From: Stentor coeruleus
Taxonomy: Eukaryota > Ciliophora > Heterotrichea > Heterotrichida > Stentoridae
Direction: 5' to 3'
NCBI GenBank assembly: GCA_001970955.1
Contig: MPUH01000301.1
Coordinates: 1 to 64,000, forward strand
DNA length: 64,000 nt
Both the position numbers and the translations under genes were made by a program. Below the pieces are notes generated by a model. The model saw only the letters and a list, made by a program, of their open reading frames with translations, was not told the DNA's origin and searched no databases. Position 1 is the first letter of the stretch. The number at the start of each line of letters is the position of its first letter. Shown here piece by piece: positions 10,085-17,174 of this stretch.

Positions 10085-10124
10085 ATTTGAATTATTTTTC
10101 TGTCTAAGATATGAGCCATTAATA
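10085..10124. promoter_or_regulatory. 40-bp divergent spacer between two start codons
   Basis: All the DNA between the start of the ankyrin/EF-hand gene (minus) and importin-alpha (plus) is 40 bp, so promoter elements and both 5' leaders must fit here or lie inside the opposite gene. Both starts are supported by protein content: the ankyrin protein has coding-like sequence right up to its ATG, and importin-alpha begins with a normal short leader before its IBB domain. Confidence 0.6.
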
Positions 10125-11666
10125 ATGGCGAACGAGGCTGATATGCTTGAATCCCGAGCTAAAAGTTTCATGCAGGCATATGATGTTGAAGACATCAAAC
10201 GTCGAAAAGAGGAAAATGAGGTAGAGCTTCGTAAGACCAAACGCGCTGATCTTGTTACTAAAAGGAGAAATCTAGAACAGACCGAAAAGCAATGGATAAA
10301 AGTAAATGAGATTTTCAAGCCGAGTTACTCATTGAGCGACTTGCCTGAACTTCTTGAAGCCATGCATTCACCATTAGAAGAAAAGCACTTGTTTGCCGCT
10401 CAGGGTTTCCGTAAAATTCTTAGTCTAGAGCATAATCCCCCAATCCAAGAGCTCATAGATACTGGAATTCTCCCTTACCTAATTGAATGGATTCAGAAAT
10501 TCGACTATCCACAACTACAATATGAAAGTGCATGGACAATAACTAACATAGCTTCTGGAACTCATCATCATTGTCAAGTCATAGTAGAAAAAGGGTGTGT
10601 TCCTTTACTTATACAAATGATGAACTCAAATAATGAGGAAGTTAGAGAACAAGCAGTATGGGCTTTAGGCAATATAGGTGGAGATGCAGCTCATTGTCGA
10701 GATGTAATTCTTCAAAATAATGGTCTTCCATTACTTATAAAATGCTTAAAATCTAGTACTAAGCATAGTATGATAAAAAACGCTAGCTGGACAATAAGCA
10801 ATCTTTGTAGAGGTAAACCCGCACCAATGTATGAAATGGTTAAAGACGCTATGCCTGTTCTAGCTGAAGTTGTCAAATCTCAACATGACTCAGAAATACT
10901 TAGTGATTCTCTTTGGGCTCTTTCACATCTTTCAGAAGGAAGTGAAGAAAAAGTTGATTATTTAATATCAACTGGTATAATTGAAAGAGTTATCCAATTA
11001 CTTAATCATCATTTATACAATATTCAACTTCCAGCTATAAGAGTTATTGGTAATGTCGTTACAGGAAATGAAGCTCAAACTCAATTGATTATAAATCTTA
11101 ATGGAGTTGAAGCTTTATCTACATTATTGAATTCAGCAAAGAAAAATACTCAAAAAGAAGCGGTTTGGAGTATATCAAATATCTGTGCAGGTACTAAAGA
11201 GCAACTTGATAGACTTATTAGTGCTGATGTTATACCAAGACTTGTTAATTGTGCTTATAGTAGTGATAAAGATATAAAAAAAGAAACTGTTTGGGCTTTA
11301 AGTAATGCTGCTGCAGGAGGTAGACCAGATCAAGTTTATAAGTTTGTTCAAAGTGGAATAGTTCAAGCTTTATGTAGTTTACTTGAAGAAACTGATGTTA
11401 AGATTGTATCTGTTGCAATTGAAGGACTTAACCGCATATTAAGATGTGGAAAAGAAAACTTTTCAACTGATGGAGGATCAAGTGAATTCGCTAATGTAGT
11501 TGAAGATTGCAATGGGCTATCAAAACTAGAAAAATTACAACAACATCCAAATACTCAGATTTATGAAAAAGCTAGGAATATGATAGAAAACTATTTCCAG
11601 ATTGAGCCTGATGAAAATGAGTCTTTGATACAGATGATTAAAGGGTGCTCACAATTTAACCTCTAA
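10125..11666 (+). CDS. Importin subunit alpha (karyopherin alpha)
   Basis: Nuclear import adaptor that binds classical nuclear-localisation signals and links cargo to importin-beta. The 513-aa product starts MANEADMLESR. It has an importin-beta-binding region rich in Arg and Lys (about 22-55, with DIKRRKEENEVELRKTKR), followed by about ten armadillo repeats to about residue 490. The repeats show the family's Trp/Asn ladder: ESAWTITNIASG, EQAVWALGNIGGD, NASWTISNLCRG, DSLWALSHLSEG, EAVWSISNICAG, ETVWALSNAAAGG. The acidic C-terminus is present. An in-frame ATG at 10062 would add 21 unrelated residues and overlap the divergent gene, so 10125 is preferred. Length and repeat content are normal for the family. 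Confidence 0.97.
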   Translation: MANEADMLESRAKSFMQAYDVEDIKRRKEENEVELRKTKRADLVTKRRNLEQTEKQWIKVNEIFKPSYSLSDLPELLEAMHSPLEEKHLFAAQGFRKILSLEHNPPIQELIDTGILPYLIEWIQKFDYPQLQYESAWTITNIASGTHHHCQVIVEKGCVPLLIQMMNSNNEEVREQAVWALGNIGGDAAHCRDVILQNNGLPLLIKCLKSSTKHSMIKNASWTISNLCRGKPAPMYEMVKDAMPVLAEVVKSQHDSEILSDSLWALSHLSEGSEEKVDYLISTGIIERVIQLLNHHLYNIQLPAIRVIGNVVTGNEAQTQLIINLNGVEALSTLLNSAKKNTQKEAVWSISNICAGTKEQLDRLISADVIPRLVNCAYSSDKDIKKETVWALSNAAAGGRPDQVYKFVQSGIVQALCSLLEETDVKIVSVAIEGLNRILRCGKENFSTDGGSSEFANVVEDCNGLSKLEKLQQHPNTQIYEKARNMIENYFQIEPDENESLIQMIKGCSQFNL

Positions 11667-11728
11667 GTAGGCAGTACGTAAAGGATTAGATAATTAGTAA
11701 GGAGTTTATATAATTTTTAAGATACAAA

Positions 11729-11893
11729 TTTAATGGACCTCAAATATAGAGAGGTCCATTAAAGGAGATTTTTTTGTATAGCTAGGACAAGTTCCTAGTG
11801 TATGGATAAATCAGTCCTCATCTTTTTGACCAAAAGATAGGAATAGGAAATCATGGAATCCTTATCCATTGATAGACTCTCTCGCCCGAGAGT
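11729..11893 (+). ncRNA. Candidate structured non-coding RNA with Sm-like site
   Basis: A run of strong inverted repeats in otherwise simple AT-rich DNA. (a) A perfect 13-bp stem, 11729-11741 with 11751-11763, loop 9 nt. (b) GATTTTTTTG at 11767-11776, resembling an Sm-binding site or a T-run terminator. (c) CTAGGA/TCCTAG, 11782-11787 with 11793-11798. (d) ATGGATAA/TTATCCAT, 11802-11809 with 11862-11869, enclosing a hairpin of 11 bp with one bulge (11815-11826 with 11832-11842). (e) ACTCTC/GAGAGT, 11876-11881 with 11888-11893. Hairpin, Sm-like site, hairpin is the usual order in spliceosomal snRNAs, but I could not match the sequence to U1, U2, U4, U5, U6, SRP, RNase P or U3. The strand is a guess from the T-run orientation. 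Ends and identity are unknown. Confidence 0.45.
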
Positions 11894-12215
11894 GCTGGAA
11901 TGATTCGAAATAAGGCCTACATCGCCAGTCGAGAAACTAGAGGAAGAGGAGAGAAGAGAAAAGAAAAGAAGACAGAGAAGGACTGTCAGAACGATAAAGA
12001 AGATAAAAAAACGGAAAAAACTGGAAAAAAAGTAAATAATGTATTATCAAAACCTGAAGTTAGGTTCACACATAGTGAATGATAAACTTTATACTAATAC
12101 TAATGCCAATATATAATTATTAAGGAATTGGGAAAAATTATTATAAATGGAAAATTAGTTTATCAATCAAATGAATCTTACTTAGATATGATCGTATTTA
12201 AAAATGAAGTTCAAT
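11894..12215. other. Purine-rich stretch and short uncertain reading frame
   Basis: Spacer between the RNA candidate and the MOSC gene. It contains an unbroken 34-nt purine run (11939-11972) within a generally purine-rich plus strand to about 12045. A 60-codon frame (11900-12082) starts with ATG and is mainly Lys, Glu and Arg because of this composition. It has no recognisable domain, and I do not regard it as a supported gene. Confidence 0.35.
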
Positions 12216-13142
12216 TTATTTTCTATCTACTCTTGATGAAACTTTGACTTTGTCTCCAACTCTTACGAGTCCATTTTTTGTTCTCATTGCGAGCAAGCCG
12301 AAATATCCTTTAATTCCATCTCCGTGCATTTTTCTTAAAGTGTTTAGCGGCTCACATGAAGGATCGAACTCAAATGACTCAGAATCCAGAGTAGTCATAC
12401 GGCATCTGTCACATTTTTTCAACCCCTCAAATTCGCATTCGCCAATTGAAAAGTTTCCCCATTTGTCCTCTTCATAATTATTGGTATGCTTAATAACAAT
12501 ATTCGGTCTAAAGCATTGAATATTTAGCTTATTGCGTATTTGCAAGGGAACATTTACTTTCACATCTTCAAAGCTTTCAAACGTAGTAATAAGAATTTGT
12601 CCTTCACTTGCAAACGACAAACCTTGATTTTTAATATTTTGTTCTTTAAAGCATGATAATTTAGATAAATCTCTAGGCTTAGATAATTGACCTAATCTGT
12701 ATGGCTTACCAAAAACTCCTAATAACCATTCAGCAACTGAGTCTCCCTCATCACTATACTTACCTTCAACTTCTTCTAAATTAAAAGACGAATCTTCTGA
12801 AGGTTTTACAGATAAAGATAAGTAATAATCAGCAAATCCTGGATATGAAAGAACAAGATGTGAATGTATACCTGTTGATGTATACTTAAAGCTTGGTTGA
12901 AGTTTGAGCATCTTTGGTTCTTCTATTTGTGAAATAACTTTCTTTCCTAAGAAAATTCCCCACTTGCGATCATTTTTTATTCCTAAATCTTCTATCTCAG
13001 CTCTTTCTAAATGAATCCCTGCACATGATTTTATTGGATAGCATATAATATCGATCACTACAGCTTTTTTCCCTGGACGCAAAAGAAATAAAAACAAAAC
13101 AATAGCTAGTATAAGAAAAATTTCAAAAAAAGAAATATTCAT
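12216..13142 (-). CDS. MOSC-domain protein, mARC-like molybdenum enzyme
   Basis: Member of the mitochondrial amidoxime-reducing-component (mARC)/MOSC family, which binds molybdenum cofactor and reduces N-hydroxylated compounds with a cytochrome b5 partner (family knowledge). The 308-aa product has one N-terminal hydrophobic segment (about 5-22, FEIFLILAIVLFLFLL) that would anchor it in a membrane, as in animal mARC. A MOSC N-terminal beta-barrel begins VIDIICYPIKSCAGI, with LGIKNDRKWGIF following. The C-terminal MOSC core holds CDRCRMTT at residues 244-251, containing the Mo-ligand cysteine region, then EPLNTLRKMH and VGDKVKV near the end. Length matches the family. It diverges from the CFAP100-like gene across a 510-bp spacer. 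Confidence 0.9.
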   Translation of the reverse strand: MNISFFEIFLILAIVLFLFLLRPGKKAVVIDIICYPIKSCAGIHLERAEIEDLGIKNDRKWGIFLGKKVISQIEEPKMLKLQPSFKYTSTGIHSHLVLSYPGFADYYLSLSVKPSEDSSFNLEEVEGKYSDEGDSVAEWLLGVFGKPYRLGQLSKPRDLSKLSCFKEQNIKNQGLSFASEGQILITTFESFEDVKVNVPLQIRNKLNIQCFRPNIVIKHTNNYEEDKWGNFSIGECEFEGLKKCDRCRMTTLDSESFEFDPSCEPLNTLRKMHGDGIKGYFGLLAMRTKNGLVRVGDKVKVSSRVDRK

Positions 13143-13652
13143 AATTAACTATTAGTATTAAACTTTTTGATATATTATGTTTGTGTGAAATGCTGATTTA
13201 TGGGGAAATATTTTATATGAATTTGGTCAATTTTTATTGTAAAGATTAAGAATGGTTTATTAGGAAATTATGATGAATTTTGTGTGAATTTTTATTGAAA
13301 ATTAGGAAATAAGATATTGGGGATTCTTTGAGATGTTAAGCTTATTTTTGGTTTTTGTGTAGTTTTGTTTAAAATTACTGGGATTTTGGTATTGTATTTA
13401 GAGATTATCCATACATATATCTTTATATGAACCAGCCAACTCCACAGCCTAAACTAATCAGCAAAAATCCGATTCTTAATTTTCAAACAATTCATTTTAT
13501 CCCATAATTTCCTATATTTTTACAAGCATTTCCAAAACTATTTCACTAACCCAATACTCAAAAGAAAAAAACCTCAGCTTAATTTCAGGATTTTCTTTTA
13601 CAAATAAATTGTTTTTTTAAATCCATTTAACACTAATCTTTTCTAATACAAT
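13143..13652. promoter_or_regulatory. Divergent promoter region with sharp strand-skew switch
   Basis: Spacer between the start of the MOSC gene (minus) and the CFAP100-like gene (plus). Hand counts on the plus strand: 13201-13320 has 25 G and 1 C, while 13441-13560 has 4 G and 31 C. The switch falls near 13400-13430. Each flank is therefore depleted in G on the coding strand of the gene it precedes. No reading frame or RNA gene was seen. Confidence 0.6.
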
Positions 13653-15098
13653 ATGAACAATCCTTTTTCACTAGGATCTCTTACCCGCAATAGGAGTGCT
13701 GATTTACAAATTCTAGCATTAGGTCCATCAGATATACGAATTGAGAATTCAGAAAAGCAATTAGCCCTGATGAATCCATTTTCTTTACCAATAAGCGATC
13801 CCGATCTATATCATCAAAGAGAAGTCGAAAGAATTGAAGAAGAAAAATATAGACAAGCTATAAAACATTATCCAATCCAAGAAAGACATATTTTTACACA
13901 GCCAAAAAGTATACTTCCAGAAATACGAAAAGATATAAGTGATACAGAAACCCATTTACCCCCTGTTGGTTCAAGAAGAGCTCTTAGTTCAAAAAAAGAA
14001 ACAATAAAAGAATTCATACAACGTAAACGGGAAATCTTATTAGTTAAAAAAAGTATAGAAAATAAACGTGTCAAATATAATGAATTAGAAGAAGATATTG
14101 TTCGTAAAGAAGATAATCATAAAGCCAATATTAAAAAACTTGAAGATAATAAAGGAAGAGTCGCAAAATATGAAGAACAGCTTAAACTAGAAGCTGACCA
14201 AAAAGCCAAACTAGCTGAAGAAAAAGCTACTGAAAGAAATGAAAAACAAAAGGATTTAAAGAAACTACAAGATGAAATCGATTCATTAAAAGCTCGAGTT
14301 GATAGAGAAAATGATGAATTAGAGACATTGAAAGATTTTAAGAAATTCGTTGAAGAAATTATACCTGGTGATATAATTGATGGGATTTTTATAACTCAAG
14401 ATAAAGAATATTTTATCAGTAACTGTGTTAAAAGGTTAGAAGAAGGTATTGATTCACTAGAAACAACAAATTTATTCCAAATACAACAAAAACAAGAAGA
14501 TGAACATGAACTTGAAATTTTACGAAGGAAAAACAAAATTCAAATGATGCAAGAACGACAAAAATACAATGATTTTAAAGCTTCAGTACATGTGCTTGAA
14601 GGACAAAGAAAAATCCTTGAGGATAAATTTAGACGTATTTCAACAGCTGAAGAAATTGAGACACCTGTAGATGAAGTAAGTTCGAAAAAAGTTCATAATG
14701 AGCTGATTTTGTTGTTTCAAGAATGTGGCGGGGACTTAACAAACAACCCAAAAGAACTTGAAATGCTTGAGACTATAGAAAAGATTTTCGACATGGAACT
14801 TAAGAATAAAGAAATGAAAAACGAAGATCTTAAAAGTAAAGACGTAGTAAAAAAACTTGAGAGAGATATCGATAAAGAAAGAAGGCAGAAAAAAATCGAA
14901 GATGAACGAATAAAAAGTATAGCAAAAACTGAGATGATAAATAGAAAGCTTGAAGACAGAAAACAAAAAATAGCTAAAAAAGTAGGGAGAAAAGATATGA
15001 AAAGATCAAAACTCCATGAGAAAGTGCATATTGAATCTCTCCCTGATGAGCCGCAAGAAGTTCTAGACAGAAGAGAGTTTCTAGAAACTGAAAATTAG
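13653..15098 (+). CDS. CFAP100: Coiled-coil axonemal protein, CFAP100/CCDC37-like (DUF4200)
   Basis: Probable homologue of CFAP100 (CCDC37; MIA1 in Chlamydomonas), a component of the modifier-of-inner-arms complex on ciliary doublet microtubules (family knowledge). The 481-aa product contains NPFSLPISDPDLYHQREVER (residues 41-60), resembling the NPF-start region of CFAP100 proteins. A DUF4200-type coiled coil follows (about 119-238, KEFIQRKREILLVKKSIENK), then further coiled coil nearly to the C-terminus, strongly Lys/Glu-rich. The NPFSL motif occurs twice (residues 3-7 and 41-45). The stop lies 7 bp from the stop of the convergent thioredoxin-like gene. Another DUF4200 protein (CFAP73 or CCDC42 type) is a less likely alternative. 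Confidence 0.72.
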   Translation: MNNPFSLGSLTRNRSADLQILALGPSDIRIENSEKQLALMNPFSLPISDPDLYHQREVERIEEEKYRQAIKHYPIQERHIFTQPKSILPEIRKDISDTETHLPPVGSRRALSSKKETIKEFIQRKREILLVKKSIENKRVKYNELEEDIVRKEDNHKANIKKLEDNKGRVAKYEEQLKLEADQKAKLAEEKATERNEKQKDLKKLQDEIDSLKARVDRENDELETLKDFKKFVEEIIPGDIIDGIFITQDKEYFISNCVKRLEEGIDSLETTNLFQIQQKQEDEHELEILRRKNKIQMMQERQKYNDFKASVHVLEGQRKILEDKFRRISTAEEIETPVDEVSSKKVHNELILLFQECGGDLTNNPKELEMLETIEKIFDMELKNKEMKNEDLKSKDVVKKLERDIDKERRQKKIEDERIKSIAKTEMINRKLEDRKQKIAKKVGRKDMKRSKLHEKVHIESLPDEPQEVLDRREFLETEN

Positions 15099-15105
15099 CA
15101 ATAAT

Positions 15106-15534
15106 TTATGATTTACTTAAAAAAGGTCTAAGCCATCTAATCCCAGTTTGCACAACATCTGAAACACAGTTTGCTTTCAGAATTTCCCCTTTCGTGTTTA
15201 TAAGAACTAATTGAGGTACTGATTCAACTCCATATTTGGTTCTAAGTTCTTCAATGATATCAATATTTCTCCTAGACACAGCGAGCCATGGCATTTCTCT
15301 AAAGCTTTCTCTAAACTGAGCCTCAGTAGGATCTAAAGACACATATAAGATTTCAAGTGTTTTATAATCTCGATTTATCTGATTATAAGCAAGTATCAAA
15401 TAAGGTGTTAGGTCCTTACAATTAGTAGACCAACATGCGCCAAAATATAAAAGTATAAGAGGCACTTGATTTAGTCTTGAACCTGGCACATCTGTTCCAT
15501 GAGTAACTAACTGACTTGAAAAGACTCGTTCCAT
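15106..15534 (-). CDS. Thioredoxin-fold protein, nucleoredoxin/tryparedoxin-like, altered active site
   Basis: Small thioredoxin-fold protein (142 aa) of the nucleoredoxin/tryparedoxin type. It has the LYFGACW strand-turn, a thioredoxin-like helix (KDLTPYLILAYNQI), the MPWLAV segment typical of nucleoredoxins, and the conserved cis-proline region as GVESVPQLVLI. Family members carry WCPPC or similar. Here the segment reads CWSTNC: the nucleophilic Cys after Trp is Ser36, the resolving Cys39 remains, and Cys34 lies before Trp35. Ordinary dithiol chemistry is therefore unlikely; a binding, monothiol or unusual C-x4-C role is possible. It ends 7 bp from the convergent CFAP100-like stop and diverges from the zinc-finger gene across 142 bp. 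Confidence 0.8.
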   Translation of the reverse strand: MERVFSSQLVTHGTDVPGSRLNQVPLILLYFGACWSTNCKDLTPYLILAYNQINRDYKTLEILYVSLDPTEAQFRESFREMPWLAVSRRNIDIIEELRTKYGVESVPQLVLINTKGEILKANCVSDVVQTGIRWLRPFLSKS

Positions 15535-15676
15535 TTTTATAAGGCTGTGAATAAAATCAAATAATTAAGGTATTTGAGTTTTATAATATTTTTTGGGTAG
15601 TTATGAATAGTTTATTTTAATAATGATATTTATAAAGTGGAATTTTTATTAGTAGCTTTGAAGATCAAATATAAGT

Positions 15677-16402
15677 ATGGATGACTTTATTAAAAGACTG
15701 AAAACTTTTAAACTAATTACTTGGATGGGGAAGTCAAAAGAACTCAGTCCTGTAGAATGTGCGAAAAGAGGATATATTAATACTTCAAAAGATACAATCA
15801 CATGTACACACTGTGGAGCTTTTTTTAATTCATGTATATACTACGAATCGAATATTTTATCAATGCATTCTGAGTATTGTAAACTAAGCATTCCAATCTC
15901 ATTAACATATGATGATTTTAGTGCTTTTACTATTCCAGCTTTCGTAGCAAGAGAAAACTCTTATAACAGTTTAGAAGTTCTTCCATGTATCAAATTCCAT
16001 GTCGAGCATTTCGACTTGGATTTATTTTCTAAGGTTTTTCCAGCATTTCCTAAAATTAACTTAAGGGTAATTTACACTTTATTTGGGTGGACTGCAGGCT
16101 ATGAACGTGTTTATTGTGATTTATGTGGGATTGTTATAGAATGCTCCCGAAGAGAATATTCTTTAGTTAAAGCTCGGAACTTGTATAATGTTTATGGGGG
16201 TAAGAAAAAACATAAGCTAAGTTTGAGGAATGTTGAAATCCCAGAAGGAAAATTAGTTGACTTATCAAACTTTCATCGTTATTATTGTCCATGGATAAAT
16301 GATATAACTGTTAATCACTTTGAATATTTTACAAACAAGTGCATTTCAGAAAATGTAGGATGGAAGATAGTTTTTAACAAATTAATAGCAAATAGTAATT
16401 AA
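15677..16402 (+). CDS. C3HC zinc-finger protein, ZC3HC1/NIPA (Rsm1)-like
   Basis: Small protein (241 aa) with the two-part zinc-finger architecture of ZC3HC1/NIPA and yeast Rsm1/Pml39, which are found at the nuclear basket. First module: RLKTFKLITWMGKSKELSPVECAKRGY, then CTHC (about residues 49-52) and HSEYC, giving the C-x2-C...H-x3-C ligands. Second module: VYCDLCGIVIEC (about 148-159) with FHRYYCPW near the end, the Rsm1-type finger. Metazoan NIPA is longer because of a low-complexity insertion that is short here. The start ATG follows an AT-rich 142-bp divergent spacer. Confidence 0.82.
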   Translation: MDDFIKRLKTFKLITWMGKSKELSPVECAKRGYINTSKDTITCTHCGAFFNSCIYYESNILSMHSEYCKLSIPISLTYDDFSAFTIPAFVARENSYNSLEVLPCIKFHVEHFDLDLFSKVFPAFPKINLRVIYTLFGWTAGYERVYCDLCGIVIECSRREYSLVKARNLYNVYGGKKKHKLSLRNVEIPEGKLVDLSNFHRYYCPWINDITVNHFEYFTNKCISENVGWKIVFNKLIANSN

Positions 16403-17174
16403 ATAGTGTTTTTTAGTTTAATGAGTTTGGGTATATGAAGCTTAGAATTAAGGATTTGTTTAATATGAATTAACATTTGAGGCTAGGATTTTTGGTGTAG
16501 AAATTATCNTATATGAAGCTTAGAATTAAGGATTTGTTTAATATGAATTAACATTTGAGGCTAGGATTTTTGGTGTAGAAATTATCAAGTGTTTCATAAT
16601 TTTGATATTGCTGAACCTTGATATGCTGCATTAAAGTTGGAATTTTAAGTTTACTAAATTATTGAATAATTGTCTCTAAGAATTAAGTAACACTACTAAA
16701 AATTTTAAGGTTATTATTATTGCAACTTGCCACAAAAATATTTTTTCCGTTTTGAGCAATAATATTTAAGCTCTTGCATAACATTTAGTATAGCTGATCA
16801 AAGCTCTTGACACTGGCTTATTTACTAGTAATTATATTTTTTTTATAATTAGTTAATAAGTAGTATATCATTTGCATAAGGAAGTCTTGCAGATAGTTAC
16901 GAGGCTGTCTCACTTTTATCCGGTTCTACCAAAAAACTACTTATTATCTTACTGCTTCCCATTGACTACAGGCAATATTTTTTCAGTATTTTCAAACTAA
17001 TTAGATTTTTTCATCCTCCTATCAACATCTATTAATTATCACAATCGCTTTTCACCTTTTCTTAATTAATTTATTATTTCAATAACACCTCTATAATCTA
17101 AATTAATTTCCAGCCGATTAACAAATTATAAACAACTCAAGATTCTATTTTTTTTAATAACTATAACTAAAAAA
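16403..17174. other. Intergenic region, no gene seen
   Basis: Convergent spacer between the ZC3HC1-like gene and the Ca2+-ATPase. The main structure is a 77-nt perfect duplication around a single N (listed separately). The rest is AT-rich, with no reading frame or RNA gene I could support. Confidence 0.4.
16432..16586. repeat. Perfect 77-nt direct duplication flanking one N (assembly join)
   Basis: Positions 16432-16508 and 16510-16586 are identical, separated only by an N at 16509. This is what one expects when two contigs with a short overlap are joined by a placeholder rather than merged. I treat it as an assembly artefact, not a biological repeat. Confidence 0.85.

Noticed and set aside
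10062-10124. In-frame ATG giving a 21-residue longer importin-alpha
   Set aside because: The extra residues are unlike importin-alpha N-termini and would overlap the start of the divergent gene.
11895-11920. GATTCGAAAT resembling a tRNA T-loop near the RNA candidate
   Set aside because: The flanking bases do not form a T-stem or acceptor stem.
11900-12082. 60-codon ATG frame after importin-alpha
   Set aside because: Its Lys/Glu/Arg composition is explained by the purine tract; no domain, and it lies next to the RNA candidate.
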